A stretch of DNA of 64,000 bases from positions 186,001 through 250,000 of the forward strand of contig NZ_JAAORO010000002.1 in assembly GCF_017695955.1 (NCBI RefSeq), read 5' to 3'. Below are positions 36,139 through 46,986 of the stretch, in pieces. Under the pieces are notes generated by a model that saw nothing but the letters and a program-made list of their open reading frames with translations, made no database searches and was not told the DNA's origin. This DNA comes from Prochlorococcus marinus XMU1419. Its GTDB lineage: Bacteria > Cyanobacteriota > Cyanobacteriia > PCC-6307 > Cyanobiaceae. Position 1 is the stretch's first letter. The number at the start of each line of letters is the position of its first letter. The translations under genes were made by a program, and so were the position numbers.

Positions 36139-38702
36139 ACAACAATATTCATTATTTTTCCTTTAACAATAATTATTTTTCTTATTTCCTTATCTTGAGT
36201 CCATTTTAGTATGTTAGGTCTTTTAAAAGTCAATTCTTTAATTTGATCTTCACTCATATCATTATTAATATTTACTTTGTCTCTAACTTTTCCATTCACT
36301 TGTATTACTAGTTCATATGAATCTTCCTTTAGTGCCTCGGCATTAAAGGAAGGCCAGTGTTCTAAATGTACAGATTTTTTAAATCCTATAAGATGCCATA
36401 TTTCTTCTGCAATATGAGGAGCAAATGGAGCCAACAAAATACAAAATGTTTTTAAAGCATCAATTTTTAAATTATTGTTTACATCATTAATGGAATTTGA
36501 TAATGAATTATAAAACTTCATTAGTTCTGAAATCGCAGTATTAAATTGGTTATTTAATATGTCATTTGAAATTTCTTTTATAGCAATATTCATTGACTTT
36601 ATTAAACTTTTTTCTTTATCTGGATAGGAATTAGATTTACTATTTATATCTTTTGCACAATTTATATAAAGCTTCCAAATCCTACTTAAAAATCTAAATT
36701 GTCCTTCAACATCTGTATCTCCCCATTCCAAATCTTTTTCTGGTGGGGCTTTAAATAATATAAACATTCTTGCTGTATCGGCTCCATATTTTTTAATTAC
36801 TGATTCAGGGTCTATTCCATTATATTTAGACTTAGACATCTTCTCGAAAAGAACTTCAAGTTTAGTATTGTCAATTGGATCTGTAGGATTTGATAAGTCA
36901 GTAATATCGGAAGGAGAAACATATTTACCAGTTTTATTGTTTTTATATGCTGCGGACTGAACCATTCCTTGCGTTAATAGTTTTTTGAAAGGTTCATCAA
37001 TATCAAATAGTTCATTATCTCGCAAAGCTTTAGTGAAAAATCTTGCGTATAACAAATGCAATATTGCATGCTCTACTCCTCCAACATATTGATCTACAGG
37101 TAACCACTTATTAATTTCATTCTTTTCAAATGGCTTAGTTGAACATTTTGAAGATGGGTATCTTAAAAAATACCAAGATGAACACATGAAAGTGTCCATA
37201 GTATCAGTTTCTTTTCTTGCCGCTATTCCACATTTTGGACATGTTGTATTTATCCAATTATTATTACCTAAGGCATTAATCTTGTTAGCGGAGATTTCTA
37301 TATCTTTTGGTAATGAAAGAGGCAAATCCGATTGGTTTAAAGGAACAGCTCCACATTTTTTGCAATTAACAATGGGTATCGGACATCCCCAATATCTTTG
37401 TCTAGATATTAACCAATCTCTTAAACGATACTGAATTTTATTTTCGGCCCATCCATTATTTACTCCCTCCTCTGAAATTTTTAATTTAGCAATAGTATTT
37501 GCTATACCATTGTATTGATTTGAATTAATTAGATATCCATTTTCTACATAAGCATTATCAAGCTCACTACTTTGTTCACTTTTATCCTTTACTATTACCT
37601 GTTTAATATCTATGTTGTTTTTCTTAGCAAACTCAAAATCCCTTAAATCATGAGCAGGTACACCCATAACAGCGCCTGTACCGTATTCATCAAGAACATA
37701 ACTAGCCACCCAAATAGGTATAGATTCAGAATTAACTGGATTTATTGCCATTAAGCTAGTTTTTATTCCAATTTTTTCAAGTTCATTATTTTTATTATCT
37801 TTCAAATATTGTTTAAGATTTTCTATATCTTGTATGGTTTCTTGATCAGTAATTTTTTTAATTAAGGAATGATTTACAGAAATTGCTAAATAAGTAACTC
37901 CAAATAAAGTATCTGGCCTTGTTGTAAATACAGTTATTTTCTTTTCTGGATTGGTATTGATATTGAAATTAATATTTGCACCAATTGACTTTCCAATCCA
38001 ATTATCTTGCATTATTTTTACTCTTTCTGGCCAGTTATCTAATTTTTCTAAATCCTTCAATAACTCATCCGCATAATTAGTAATTCTTAAAAACCATTGC
38101 TTTAATAATTTTTTTTCAACTACTGCCCCAGATCTCCAAGATTTACCCTCTGAGTCAACTTGTTCATTCGCTAGGACTGTATTGTCTATAGGATCCCAAT
38201 TAACTTCTGATTCCTTTTGATATACAAGACCTGACTTGTATAACTCTAAAAATAGATATTGGGTCCAAATATAATAATTTTCATCACATGTTGCAAATTC
38301 CCTATTCCAATCAACTGATAGTCCCAAAAGCTTTAATTGTGACTTCATATGAGAAATATTTTTTTTAGTCCAGACACTTGGACTAATTCCTCTTTCAATC
38401 GCAGCATTTTCAGCAGGCAAACCAAAAGCGTCCCAACCCATTGGATGTAAGACAGATTTACCCTTAAACCTTTGGAATCGCGCTATTAAGTCTGTAATAA
38501 CATAATTCCTAACATGTCCCATATGAAGATTACCTGAAGGGTAGGGAAACATGGATAAGGCATAAAACTTATCGCTATTCTCAGTTAATTCATCGGTTTT
38601 GTATAAATTGTTTTCTGTCCATATTAACTGCCATTTTTTTTCTATTTCAGATGGATTATATAAATTGGTATCAGCCTCATATTGTTTATCGGGAGAAATC
38701 AC
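36135..38702 (-). CDS. leuS: Leucyl-tRNA synthetase
   Basis: This 855-residue class I synthetase charges tRNA-Leu. The HIGH motif occurs as [15 protein letters not shown] (about 53-67), the editing domain contains [16 protein letters not shown] (about 240-255), a zinc-binding-type insert has two CxxC pairs ([17 protein letters not shown]) and KMSKS is in [11 protein letters not shown] near residue 625. The C-terminal domain ends near [10 protein letters not shown]. The gene is complete and of bacterial length. It is divergent from dapF (107 bp). Confidence 0.97.
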   Translation of the reverse strand: MISPDKQYEADTNLYNPSEIEKKWQLIWTENNLYKTDELTENSDKFYALSMFPYPSGNLHMGHVRNYVITDLIARFQRFKGKSVLHPMGWDAFGLPAENAAIERGISPSVWTKKNISHMKSQLKLLGLSVDWNREFATCDENYYIWTQYLFLELYKSGLVYQKESEVNWDPIDNTVLANEQVDSEGKSWRSGAVVEKKLLKQWFLRITNYADELLKDLEKLDNWPERVKIMQDNWIGKSIGANINFNINTNPEKKITVFTTRPDTLFGVTYLAISVNHSLIKKITDQETIQDIENLKQYLKDNKNNELEKIGIKTSLMAINPVNSESIPIWVASYVLDEYGTGAVMGVPAHDLRDFEFAKKNNIDIKQVIVKDKSEQSSELDNAYVENGYLINSNQYNGIANTIAKLKISEEGVNNGWAENKIQYRLRDWLISRQRYWGCPIPIVNCKKCGAVPLNQSDLPLSLPKDIEISANKINALGNNNWINTTCPKCGIAARKETDTMDTFMCSSWYFLRYPSSKCSTKPFEKNEINKWLPVDQYVGGVEHAILHLLYARFFTKALRDNELFDIDEPFKKLLTQGMVQSAAYKNNKTGKYVSPSDITDLSNPTDPIDNTKLEVLFEKMSKSKYNGIDPESVIKKYGADTARMFILFKAPPEKDLEWGDTDVEGQFRFLSRIWKLYINCAKDINSKSNSYPDKEKSLIKSMNIAIKEISNDILNNQFNTAISELMKFYNSLSNSINDVNNNLKIDALKTFCILLAPFAPHIAEEIWHLIGFKKSVHLEHWPSFNAEALKEDSYELVIQVNGKVRDKVNINNDMSEDQIKELTFKRPNILKWTQDKEIRKIIIVKGKIMNIVV

Positions 38703-38809
38703 TTAATTTTTATTTGTTAAATTATTATTTTAATATCCATTGTATAAAATAGAAATAGATTGTTAAAAGGAATAATTTATAATTAAAATTTAAGATATAT
38801 GAATTACAA

Positions 38810-39670
38810 ATGAAAAATATAAATTTTGAAAAATATCAAGGTAACGGAAATGATTTCGTAATAATAGATTCTAGAGGAAATGAATTATATAAAAATTACA
38901 AGACAAATAAAATATTTGATATAAAAAAAATTTGCAACAGGCAATTTGGTGTTGGAGCAGATGGTGTAATTTTTATAGAAGAACCTAATGAAGATAATTA
39001 TGCAAAAATGATAATTTTTAATTCTGATGGTTCTGAAGCACAAATGTGTGGAAACGGAATTAGGTGTTTAGTTGAGTATCTCCACGTAAATGATTCAATG
39101 AATAATAAAAATATAGAATATAAAATTGAGACTAAAGCAGGTTTAAAAATTGCAAAATATATAAATGATGAAATTACAGTAAAAATGGGAGTTCCAATTT
39201 TAGAATGTCAAAATATTCCAACAACAATTGAAAAAAAAATAAATTCAATTCCTTCACAAGAATTTATTGAGAAAGATTTTAATAATATGGGTTATGCAGT
39301 AGGAATGGGAAATCCTCATTTAATATTCTTTGTAAAAGACATAGAGTCAATTGTTCTTTCCAGACTTGGTCCTGTATTTGAAAAAAATGAATTATTTCCT
39401 GAAAAAACTAATGTCCATTTTTGTCAAATTTTAAATAGAGATAATATCAAAGTAAAAGTATGGGAAAGGGGTGCAGGACCAACCTTAGCTTGTGGAACAG
39501 GTGCCTGTGCTATCCATGTGGCAGCTTATAAATTAGGCCTTTGTAATTCACAAACCATAGTAACCTTACCAGGAGGTAATCTTAAAATTGATTGGTCAAA
39601 AGACGATTGTGAAGTAATGATGACTGGTAATGCTAAAAAGGTTTTCTCAGGATCAATGTTAGTAAGTTAA
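38810..39670 (+). CDS. dapF: Diaminopimelate epimerase
   Basis: This 286-residue cofactor-free racemase makes meso-diaminopimelate for lysine and peptidoglycan. The two catalytic cysteines lie in QMCGNGIRC (about 79-87) and ACGTGACAIHVAA (about 225-237). The N-terminal FEKYQGNGNDFVIID stretch is also diagnostic. Its stop overlaps the ATG of the cysteine desulfurase gene by one base, opening a four-gene run dapF - desulfurase - DUF1995 - dacB. Confidence 0.96.
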   Translation: MKNINFEKYQGNGNDFVIIDSRGNELYKNYKTNKIFDIKKICNRQFGVGADGVIFIEEPNEDNYAKMIIFNSDGSEAQMCGNGIRCLVEYLHVNDSMNNKNIEYKIETKAGLKIAKYINDEITVKMGVPILECQNIPTTIEKKINSIPSQEFIEKDFNNMGYAVGMGNPHLIFFVKDIESIVLSRLGPVFEKNELFPEKTNVHFCQILNRDNIKVKVWERGAGPTLACGTGACAIHVAAYKLGLCNSQTIVTLPGGNLKIDWSKDDCEVMMTGNAKKVFSGSMLVS

Positions 39671-40842
39671 TGGAAAATAATTTTATCTATTTAGATAATG
39701 CATCCACAACTCCATTATCTGAGAATGTTTTAAATATAATAAATTCAACTTATAGGGATTATTGGCATAACCCTTCATCTACATATGAGTTAGGGATAAA
39801 ATGCTCTACATATCTTGAAAAAATTAGATCTAAAATTGCTTGTATATTTGAAGCAGATCCAGAGGATATAATTTTTACATCTGGTTCTTCAGAATCGACA
39901 TATATTGTATTTGATAATATTTATGAGAAATTTAAAAATGGTAGGGTTGTTATTTCAAATGTTGAACATCAAGCAACAACTATTTGTGCTAATAAACTAA
40001 GAAAACAAAATTGGGATATTTACGAATGGACGGTAAATAATGATGGAATTTTAAATATTTCTAATATCGAAAAATTTTTAAACAATAATACTAAGCTTGT
40101 ATCAATTATTTGGGGACAAAGTGAAATTGGGACAATACAACCTGTCCAATTTATTGGTTCCAAATGTGAAGAATTAAATATAATGTTTCATTTAGATGGA
40201 ACTCAAATATTAAGTAATGGAATATTCAGTTGGAAAGATCTTAAATGTGATTTTTTAAGTCTATCCGCTCATAAATTTGGAGGTCCAAAAGGGATCGGTA
40301 TTCTTTTAACAAAAGAAAAGTCTAGACAAATTTTAAAAAATAATGACATATCACTTACTCAGGAATTTTCAATTAGACAAGGTACACAAGCTTTGCCATT
40401 AATCGCTGGAATGTATGAATCACTAAAGAATATTGAAGGAAAAATAAAACTATATGATTACATAACTGAATTTCCTTCTAATAATATTAATAAACTTAAA
40501 AATTATTTTTTTCAAAAAATTAAAGATAATAATCATATAAAGATTACCGGTAGTATTAACCATAGACTTCCCAGTCATATTTCTTTTCTACTATTAAATA
40601 AAATATTTGAGCCTATAAGGGCCTATAAGATTGTTAATTTTATGTCAGAAAATAAAATAGCCATAAGTAGTGGAAGTGCTTGTTCAAGCTCATCTGGGAA
40701 ACCTAGCTCAACACTTAAAAATATTGGTTTAAAAGATGATGAACTATATTCAAATATTCGTGTTACTTTAGGTTCAATAAACAATAAGTCAGAAATAGAT
40801 AAATTTTTAGAACTTATTCAAATATGTATTGACAAATTTTAA
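39670..40842 (+). CDS. Cysteine desulfurase (NifS/IscS-type)
   Basis: This 390-residue class V PLP enzyme takes sulfur from cysteine. Landmarks are FIYLDNASTTPLS at the start, VEHQATTICA, the Schiff-base lysine in SLSAHKFGGPKGIGIL (about 194-209) and the sulfur-carrying cysteine in the flexible loop GSACSSSSGKPS (about 337-348), which is the group I (NifS/IscS) type rather than SufS. It may feed iron-sulfur clusters or tRNA thiolation. It is embedded between dapF and a DUF1995 gene, touching both. Confidence 0.9.
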   Translation: MENNFIYLDNASTTPLSENVLNIINSTYRDYWHNPSSTYELGIKCSTYLEKIRSKIACIFEADPEDIIFTSGSSESTYIVFDNIYEKFKNGRVVISNVEHQATTICANKLRKQNWDIYEWTVNNDGILNISNIEKFLNNNTKLVSIIWGQSEIGTIQPVQFIGSKCEELNIMFHLDGTQILSNGIFSWKDLKCDFLSLSAHKFGGPKGIGILLTKEKSRQILKNNDISLTQEFSIRQGTQALPLIAGMYESLKNIEGKIKLYDYITEFPSNNINKLKNYFFQKIKDNNHIKITGSINHRLPSHISFLLLNKIFEPIRAYKIVNFMSENKIAISSGSACSSSSGKPSSTLKNIGLKDDELYSNIRVTLGSINNKSEIDKFLELIQICIDKF

Positions 40843-41468
40843 TGGAAACCAATTACAGACTACCAAAAGATTTAAATGAATCTCTTAAGAATATGGAGGA
40901 TGCAATTATTCCAAGTTTATTAGATTCAAATAAAAGATTTACTATTGAATTTAATTTTGAAGGATTGAAGTTTAACAGAATTGGAATAACTATCTACAAG
41001 ATATTGTCTAAAAATAATAATGTATTCATAACATTTGCTGATCAAGGTGCTGTTGCTTTGGCTCAAAGAGACTATCCAGATATCAAAGATAAAATCTTTA
41101 CTTTTAAATCATTTAATGAATCAAATAATATAAATAATAATGATAGTGCAATGATATCCATCCTACCTCAGCCATATGATTTCGATTCATTTGAACCAAT
41201 GTCTGATAATTATCAAGGTACGCATTATTCATTAAATCCAAAATTTGAAGATGCCAATATTGGTATAGGAAGTGTTATTAGAGAGCGACGTAAAAACTTT
41301 GTCAAAACATGGAATAATATTTATTTTCTGCAGCCTTTAAATAAAGCTGCTCTTATGCATATTTATCCAAATAACTGGTTGCTTTTCAAAGAAGAAAATA
41401 ATAGATATTTTTTTAAAAAAGAATTTGAAATTAAACCCGACAATGAATCTATTTTTGTAAATTTATAG
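40842..41468 (+). CDS. DUF1995 family protein
   Basis: This 208-residue soluble protein has the DUF1995 layout: RLPKDLNESLKNMEDAI at the start, NRIGITIYKIL and ITFADQGAVALAQRDYPD in the middle, and RERRKNFVKTWNNIYFLQPL near 148-167. Plant chloroplast members of this family have been linked to photosystem II assembly (LPA3, from memory); the bacterial role is not known. Start and stop touch the neighbouring genes, so it is in one operon with the desulfurase and dacB. Confidence 0.82.
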   Translation: METNYRLPKDLNESLKNMEDAIIPSLLDSNKRFTIEFNFEGLKFNRIGITIYKILSKNNNVFITFADQGAVALAQRDYPDIKDKIFTFKSFNESNNINNNDSAMISILPQPYDFDSFEPMSDNYQGTHYSLNPKFEDANIGIGSVIRERRKNFVKTWNNIYFLQPLNKAALMHIYPNNWLLFKEENNRYFFKKEFEIKPDNESIFVNL

Positions 41469-41475
41469 GTTGAAC

Positions 41476-42693
41476 GTGATAAAAAAAATATATTCATTTT
41501 TCTTTATTGTTCTTGTATTAGTAACATCTCCTTTCTTAATAAGATATTTAATAGCAAATCAGAAAATAACTATTTTAAATAGTATTTATTTTAATTTCCC
41601 GGGAATAATTACTAAAAACAAAATATGTCCTACTTATGATGCTTTATTGAATCAAACGCTTGATAATTCTTTTAGTGTATCAATTATTAATAATAAAGGG
41701 GAAATAATAAGTTCCTACAATGAGGATGTTCCAAGGTTGCCAGCATCTAACCAAAAATTATTCTCATCAGCTTATGTTTTAAGTAAATATAAACTAAATA
41801 ATAATTTAAAAACTTCCTTATTTAAAAATAAAAACGATTATTATTTACACGGTCAAGGTGATCCAGATCTTAATTATGAACATATAATCGAACTAATTTC
41901 AAATGTTAAAGAAAATAAAATTATTAACTTTAATATTATAGAAATTGATTCAAAATTATATTGGCCTAATGGTTGGACAAATACTGATAAACTTTACGAA
42001 TATGGATCTCCAATTACATCTCTTGCAATAGAAAGTAATCACAATAAATATGATGATATTTATGCATTAAAAAATTTTATTAAAAATTATTTAAAAAATA
42101 AATTTCCAAATTCAAAAATATATATAAATTTTTTTGATTCAGAAAAAACTTTTTATTTAAAAAATTTTAAAGAGATAAATAAAGTATATTCAACTCCTAT
42201 TCTTTCATTATTAACTCTAACAAATTCTGAAAGCCATAATTATACGGCTGAATCTCTTTTTAAAAATGCCTCAAATACATGGAACGATAATAACTATATA
42301 AAATTGAAAAGATGGCTTGAAAATAAAGGCCTCCCAGCAACTAATGCATACTTTGCAGATGCTAGTGGATTGTCTCGAAAAAATAGAATTACAACAAAGT
42401 TAGTTGTATTGTTTTTAGATAAAATGAGATATTCTAATGATTTTAATGCTTATCAATCTACACTTTCAATTATGGGAGTGAGAGGAACGTTAGCTAAAAG
42501 ATTTGTAAATAGTGAATTGTCTGGAAAGTTTTTTGGCAAAACTGGGACTCTTTCGAATGTCTTTGCATTATCTGGCTTTTTATATAAAAATGATAAGCCA
42601 ATAATTATAAGCATTATCCAAAATTCTAATAAAATTGATAAAGAAAAAGCTTTTAATTTATTACGTGATCTTTATTACTTGAGATCCTGTTAA
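41476..42693 (+). CDS. dacB: D-alanyl-D-alanine carboxypeptidase/endopeptidase, peptidase S13 (PBP4 type)
   Basis: The protein has about 405 residues from GTG 41476, which has AGG 7 bases upstream; TTG at 41470 is the alternative. An N-terminal membrane anchor (about 5-25) precedes the penicillin-binding fold: SxxK as ASNQK (catalytic Ser91, Lys94), SxN-like motif in DASGLSRKNR and KTG in FFGKTGTLSN. It trims D-alanine or crosslinks in peptidoglycan. It is shorter than E. coli DacB (about 475), with a reduced insert domain. It ends the dapF operon, in keeping with a cell-wall theme, and is convergent with coaD. Confidence 0.88.
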   Translation: MIKKIYSFFFIVLVLVTSPFLIRYLIANQKITILNSIYFNFPGIITKNKICPTYDALLNQTLDNSFSVSIINNKGEIISSYNEDVPRLPASNQKLFSSAYVLSKYKLNNNLKTSLFKNKNDYYLHGQGDPDLNYEHIIELISNVKENKIINFNIIEIDSKLYWPNGWTNTDKLYEYGSPITSLAIESNHNKYDDIYALKNFIKNYLKNKFPNSKIYINFFDSEKTFYLKNFKEINKVYSTPILSLLTLTNSESHNYTAESLFKNASNTWNDNNYIKLKRWLENKGLPATNAYFADASGLSRKNRITTKLVVLFLDKMRYSNDFNAYQSTLSIMGVRGTLAKRFVNSELSGKFFGKTGTLSNVFALSGFLYKNDKPIIISIIQNSNKIDKEKAFNLLRDLYYLRSC

Positions 42694-42700
42694 AAAAATA

Positions 42701-43174
42701 TTATTTAAAATAATCTTTTAAATCCTTCTCAACAAAGGGGGGTACCATGTGATTAATTTCACCACCAAATTTTGCAACTTCTTTTACTAAAGAACTACTA
42801 AGAAAACTATAATTTGTATTTGTCGATAAAAATATAGTTTCAATATCATTATTAAGTGATTTATTTGTATGAGCAATCTGTAGTTCATACTCAAAATCAC
42901 TCATTGCTCTTAAGCCTCTAAGAATAAGATTAGCTTTTAGATCATTTGCACAATCAACAGTTAGACCAGAATAAGAAATAACTTCTATATTAGGTAAATG
43001 AGAAAGAGAATTTTTTATTTGTATTATTCTTCTTTCAAGATTAAATGTTGGTGTTTTAGAGGTATTTTCTAAAACAGCAACTACTAGATTGCCAAATATT
43101 TTTTCAGCCCTTTCTATTAAATCAAGATGCCCATTTGTTAAAGGATCAAATGTACCTGGATAAAGAATTTTCAT
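42701..43174 (-). CDS. coaD: Phosphopantetheine adenylyltransferase
   Basis: This 157-residue nucleotidyltransferase performs the fourth step of CoA synthesis. The [19 protein letters not shown] motif at about 5-23 holds the T/HxGH nucleotide-binding histidine, [14 protein letters not shown] lies at about 90-103 and [17 protein letters not shown] at about 124-140. The length is the family norm. It is flanked by convergent dacB and divergent flavin reductase genes. Confidence 0.96.
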   Translation of the reverse strand: MKILYPGTFDPLTNGHLDLIERAEKIFGNLVVAVLENTSKTPTFNLERRIIQIKNSLSHLPNIEVISYSGLTVDCANDLKANLILRGLRAMSDFEYELQIAHTNKSLNNDIETIFLSTNTNYSFLSSSLVKEVAKFGGEINHMVPPFVEKDLKDYFK

Positions 43175-43233
43175 GAATTTATTATGATCGAATAAGAAAT
43201 TTAGTTAAAATAATATTATTAGTTAAATCAATT

Positions 43234-43722
43234 ATGACATTAAATCTAGAAGCAAAAAAAATCTTATTAAGAAAAATACCTCACGGATTATTTATTTGTG
43301 GCGTTAGAGACGAGGATAAAAATGAAGTGAATGGATTTACTGCAAGTTGGGTGACTCAAGGTTCTTTCACCCCGCCATTAGTTGTAATGGCTGTTAGAGC
43401 AGAGGGTTCTAGTCATGAAATAATAAAGGCAACCAATAAGTTCTCATTAAATGTGCTCAAAAGTGATCAAAAGGATCTAGCGGCTGTTTTCTTTAAACCA
43501 CAAAAAGCATTAGGAGGTAGATTTGAATCTGTTGAATTTAATTTAGGTGAGCTTGGATTGCCTATTTTAGTTGATAGTGTTGGTGGTGTTGAATGTAATG
43601 TTGTTGGAAGTGTTATGCATGGAGACCATACCGTTTTTGTAGGAGAGGTGCAATCTGCTTATCTGAATAATGATGTTGACTCACTAAATTTATCTTCAAC
43701 TGGCTGGAATTATGGAGGTTAA
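43234..43722 (+). CDS. Flavin reductase domain protein
   Basis: This 162-residue protein has the FMN-binding split-barrel fold. The motifs GLFICGVRDEDKNEVNGFTASWVTQGSFTPPLVVMAV-like (about 19-54), FSLNVL and the HGDHTVFVGEVQ strand near 131-142 are typical of flavin reductase-like domains, including the C-terminal domain of cyanobacterial flavodiiron proteins. Here it stands alone and probably reduces free flavin or a diflavin partner with NAD(P)H. It lies 9 bp before uvrC on the same strand. Confidence 0.85.
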   Translation: MTLNLEAKKILLRKIPHGLFICGVRDEDKNEVNGFTASWVTQGSFTPPLVVMAVRAEGSSHEIIKATNKFSLNVLKSDQKDLAAVFFKPQKALGGRFESVEFNLGELGLPILVDSVGGVECNVVGSVMHGDHTVFVGEVQSAYLNNDVDSLNLSSTGWNYGG

Positions 43723-43731
43723 ACACTATAA

Positions 43732-45690
43732 ATGAGTAATTCCTCTATCGAAAAAATAAATAACAAATATAATTTTAAAATTGAATATAAATTAATTAAT
43801 AATAAGGAGTTATTAAAAACAAGATTATCCGAAATTCCAAAGTCATCTGGTTGTTATCTTTTTAAAGATATTGATAATAACCTACTTTATATCGGTAAAT
43901 CTAAAAAACTACGCAGTAGAGTAAGTAGTTATTTCAATAATTATTCAGATTTAACTCCCCGATTAAGTTTGATGGTCCGTCAAATAACTGAAATAGAAAT
44001 AATAGTCACAGATAGCGAATATGAAGCATTAAATTTAGAGTCAAATTTAATTAAAACAAACAAACCATATTTTAATATTCTTTTAAAGGATGATAAGAAA
44101 TATCCATATCTTTGTATAACTTGGAGTGAAAAATATCCTCGAATATTTATTACAAGAAGAAGAAGAAATAGAAATAATTTAGATAGATATTATGGACCTT
44201 ATGTTGATGTCGGATTATTAAGGAGAACATTATTTACGATAAAAAAAATATTTCCACTTAGACAAAGACCAAGGCCAGTCTATAAAGATAGAACTTGTTT
44301 GAATTATTCAATAGGAAGATGTCCAGGTGTTTGCCAAGAAGTTATATCATCTGACGATTATAAAAAAATAATGAAACAAGTATCTATGATATTTCAGGGA
44401 AGAAATGATGACTTAGAAATATTTTTACAAAAAAAAATGCTGCAATTTTCAAATGATTTAGATTATGAGAATGCAGCAAAAATAAGAGACCAAATTTCAG
44501 GTTTAAAATTATTAACTGAATCACAAAAAATATCAATACCAGATTCTTCAATTAATAGAGATATCTTTGGAATAGTTTCAGAAAAAAATGTAGCTAGTAT
44601 ACAAATTTTCCAAATGAGATCAGGTAAGCTCATTGGGAGAATTGGCTATAGTCAAAAATTAAATAATGAAGATGAAAATCTTATTTTACAAAAGATATTA
44701 GAAGAGCATTATATGAATGTTGAACCTGTAGAAATACCATCAGAAATTCTTATTCAATATAATCTTCCAAAACAAGCAACCATAGAGGATTGGTTAACGG
44801 AGCTAAGAAAAAAGAAAGTAAAAATCCTAATCCCAAAAAGAAATAAAAAACATGAAACTGTAGAGATGGTTTTAAAAAATGCGAAATTAGAATTAGATAG
44901 AATATTAAATGGGATACAAGATAATGAATCATCAATTGAGGATCTTGCCCAAATACTTGAATTAAGCGAACAACCTAAAAGAATTGAAGGCTATGATATA
45001 AGCCATATTCAAGGTAGTGACCCTGTAGCATCACAAGTCGTTTTTATTGATGGGGTTCCTTCTAAACAGCATTATAGGAAATATAAAATTAAAGATCCAA
45101 ACGTTTTTATAGGACATAGTGATGATTTTGCTTCGATATATGAAGTAATACAAAGAAGGTTTAAAAAATGGTCAAGATTTAAAGAAAGCGGAGGGGATTT
45201 TTCAATATTAAATGATAAAACGAACAGTAAATTAGACAATGAACTTCTATCAGATTGGCCTGATTTAATAATGATTGATGGAGGAAAAGGACAGTTAAAT
45301 GCAGCTATTAAAGCATTAAAAGAATTAAATCTTGAGGAAGAAGTAACTATATGTTCATTGGCAAAAAAAAATGAAGAAATATTTATTCCAGGATTTACTA
45401 AGTCTCTTGATACTGATGAAAATCAAAAAGGAGTTCTTCTATTAAGAAGGGTAAGAGATGAAGCACATAGATTTGCATTATCTTTTCATAGAGAAAAAAG
45501 ATCTAAAAGAATGAATAGATCTCAATTGTCCCAAATCAGTGGATTAGGACCATCAAGAATAAGAGAATTGCTTGAGCATTTCAAATCAATAGACGCGATA
45601 AGAATAGCTAGTAAGGAGGATTTATCAAAAGTTAAAGGACTTGGAAAAAATTCAGTTAATGATATATATGAATATTTTAACGAGTTATAA
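43732..45690 (+). CDS. uvrC: Excinuclease ABC subunit UvrC
   Basis: This 652-residue nucleotide-excision repair nuclease has an N-terminal GIY-YIG domain (SGCYLFKDIDNNLLYIGKSKK, about 38-58) for the 3' cut, Cys-rich and UVR regions (ISLDYENAAKIRDQI near 250), an RNase H-like domain (GYDISHIQGSDPVASQVVF near 420; LIMIDGGKGQLNAA near 510) for the 5' cut, and C-terminal helix-hairpin-helix repeats (ISGLGPSRIRELLEHF). It repairs bulky lesions including UV dimers, relevant for surface-ocean cells. An 88-bp gap follows before hemJ. Confidence 0.96.
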   Translation: MSNSSIEKINNKYNFKIEYKLINNKELLKTRLSEIPKSSGCYLFKDIDNNLLYIGKSKKLRSRVSSYFNNYSDLTPRLSLMVRQITEIEIIVTDSEYEALNLESNLIKTNKPYFNILLKDDKKYPYLCITWSEKYPRIFITRRRRNRNNLDRYYGPYVDVGLLRRTLFTIKKIFPLRQRPRPVYKDRTCLNYSIGRCPGVCQEVISSDDYKKIMKQVSMIFQGRNDDLEIFLQKKMLQFSNDLDYENAAKIRDQISGLKLLTESQKISIPDSSINRDIFGIVSEKNVASIQIFQMRSGKLIGRIGYSQKLNNEDENLILQKILEEHYMNVEPVEIPSEILIQYNLPKQATIEDWLTELRKKKVKILIPKRNKKHETVEMVLKNAKLELDRILNGIQDNESSIEDLAQILELSEQPKRIEGYDISHIQGSDPVASQVVFIDGVPSKQHYRKYKIKDPNVFIGHSDDFASIYEVIQRRFKKWSRFKESGGDFSILNDKTNSKLDNELLSDWPDLIMIDGGKGQLNAAIKALKELNLEEEVTICSLAKKNEEIFIPGFTKSLDTDENQKGVLLLRRVRDEAHRFALSFHREKRSKRMNRSQLSQISGLGPSRIRELLEHFKSIDAIRIASKEDLSKVKGLGKNSVNDIYEYFNEL

Positions 45691-45778
45691 ATATTAATTA
45701 AATTTTGAAAAATAGATTTCTTGATATTGTTAAATATAACTATATTAAAAACATATATTTTTAAATTAATCTAGTAAT

Positions 45779-46345
45779 TTGGCAGCTGAAGCATATCTCT
45801 GGTTTAAATCACTTCACATTATTGGTGTAATCGTTTGGTTTGCGGGACTTTTTTATTTAGTAAGACTTTTTATATATCATGAAGAATCTAAAAATATGGA
45901 TAATGAATTAAAAATTGCCTTTAATAAACAATACACCTTGATGGAAAAAAGGCTGGCGAATATAATCACAACACCCGGGATGATATTAGCTTTAAGTATG
46001 GCTATTTGCATGGTTATTATGCAACCAAGTTGGTTAAGTGAGAAGTGGTTGCAAATTAAAATTTCTTTTGTTTTGGGATTAGTAATTTATCATTCTTATT
46101 GTTATAAAATAATGTATTCATTACAAAATGGTACTTCAACCATTTCAGCAAAAAGCCTTAGATTATTAAATGAATTGCCTACTTTATTATTATTTATAAT
46201 TGTACTTTTAGTTATTTTTAAAAATAATTTTCCAACTAGTATTGCTACATGGAGCGTAGTTGGACTAATTATTTTCATGTTGGCTTCAATTCAATTATAT
46301 GCAAAGATTAGAAAGAAAAATGAGAATTCATTAAGTAATGAATAG
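45779..46345 (+). CDS. hemJ: HemJ-type protoporphyrinogen IX oxidase (UPF0093)
   Basis: This 188-residue membrane protein has about five helices. It shows the HemJ features: FKSLHIIGVIVWFAGLFYLVRLFIYHEE near the N-terminus with the conserved His13, KRLANIITTPGMILALSM, and a third block SEKWLQIKISFVLGLVIYHSYC with conserved Lys and His. It oxidises protoporphyrinogen to protoporphyrin, the branch-point substrate for heme and chlorophyll. The start is TTG; no ATG is available nearby. The end overlaps the PHP gene by 8 bp. Confidence 0.88.
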   Translation: MAAEAYLWFKSLHIIGVIVWFAGLFYLVRLFIYHEESKNMDNELKIAFNKQYTLMEKRLANIITTPGMILALSMAICMVIMQPSWLSEKWLQIKISFVLGLVIYHSYCYKIMYSLQNGTSTISAKSLRLLNELPTLLLFIIVLLVIFKNNFPTSIATWSVVGLIIFMLASIQLYAKIRKKNENSLSNE

Positions 46346-46985
46346 GGAAGACTTAGTAAAATTAACTTCCAATATTAATAAAAATAGTTGTCCTAATAAT
46401 ATTAATTTTCACTGTCATACAAAATTTAGTGATGGAAGTTTAGAACCATATGAACTTTTAGATCAAGCTTATAAAAATAACTTGAAATTTTTATCAATAA
46501 CCGATCATCATACAATTAAAGCTCATGAATATATAAAAAAAAATAATATACTCAAAAATTATCCTAAAGATTCCTTTACATTAATTTCGGGAATAGAAAT
46601 TAATTGTTTGATTTTAGGATGTTTAGTACATGTAATTGGATTGGGAATAGATATAAAAAGTAAATACCTAAATCCCTACATCCTTGGAGAGTCTCCAATA
46701 GGTAATGATTTAAATATTAAATCAGTTATAAAAGCAATAAATTTAGCTGGTGGTTTATCATTTCTTGCACATCCAGCGAGATACAGGATTCCCTTTTATA
46801 AATTAATTCCAGAGGCCAAAATACAAGGTATTGATGGAATAGAGGTTTGGTACGATTATGAACTTAATGAAGTATGGAATCCTAGTTTATTTGTATGTTC
46901 AGAAATAGATAAATTAGCAGATAAATATTCAATGCTAAAAACATGCGGAACAGATAGTCATGGACTTTCGCTATTAGGTAGATAA
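46338..46985 (+). CDS. PHP-domain metal-dependent phosphoesterase
   Basis: This 215-residue protein is of the PHP superfamily. Metal ligands are visible in NFHCHTKFSDGSLEPYELLD (about 24-43), SITDHHTIKAHEY (about 52-64), an early GIEINC stretch, the LAHPARYR strand (about 150-157) and CGTDSHG near the C-terminus. Related enzymes hydrolyse 3',5'-bisphosphates or nucleotide ends (RNase AM/YciV type); the substrate here is unknown. It is coupled to hemJ and meets cobN tail to tail after 1 bp. Confidence 0.85.
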   Translation: MNREDLVKLTSNINKNSCPNNINFHCHTKFSDGSLEPYELLDQAYKNNLKFLSITDHHTIKAHEYIKKNNILKNYPKDSFTLISGIEINCLILGCLVHVIGLGIDIKSKYLNPYILGESPIGNDLNIKSVIKAINLAGGLSFLAHPARYRIPFYKLIPEAKIQGIDGIEVWYDYELNEVWNPSLFVCSEIDKLADKYSMLKTCGTDSHGLSLLGR

Positions 46986-46986
46986 T

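Noticed and set aside
42694-42720. Terminator between dacB and coaD
   Set aside because: ATTATTT/AAATAAT arms meet almost without a loop and contain only A and T; chance is as likely.
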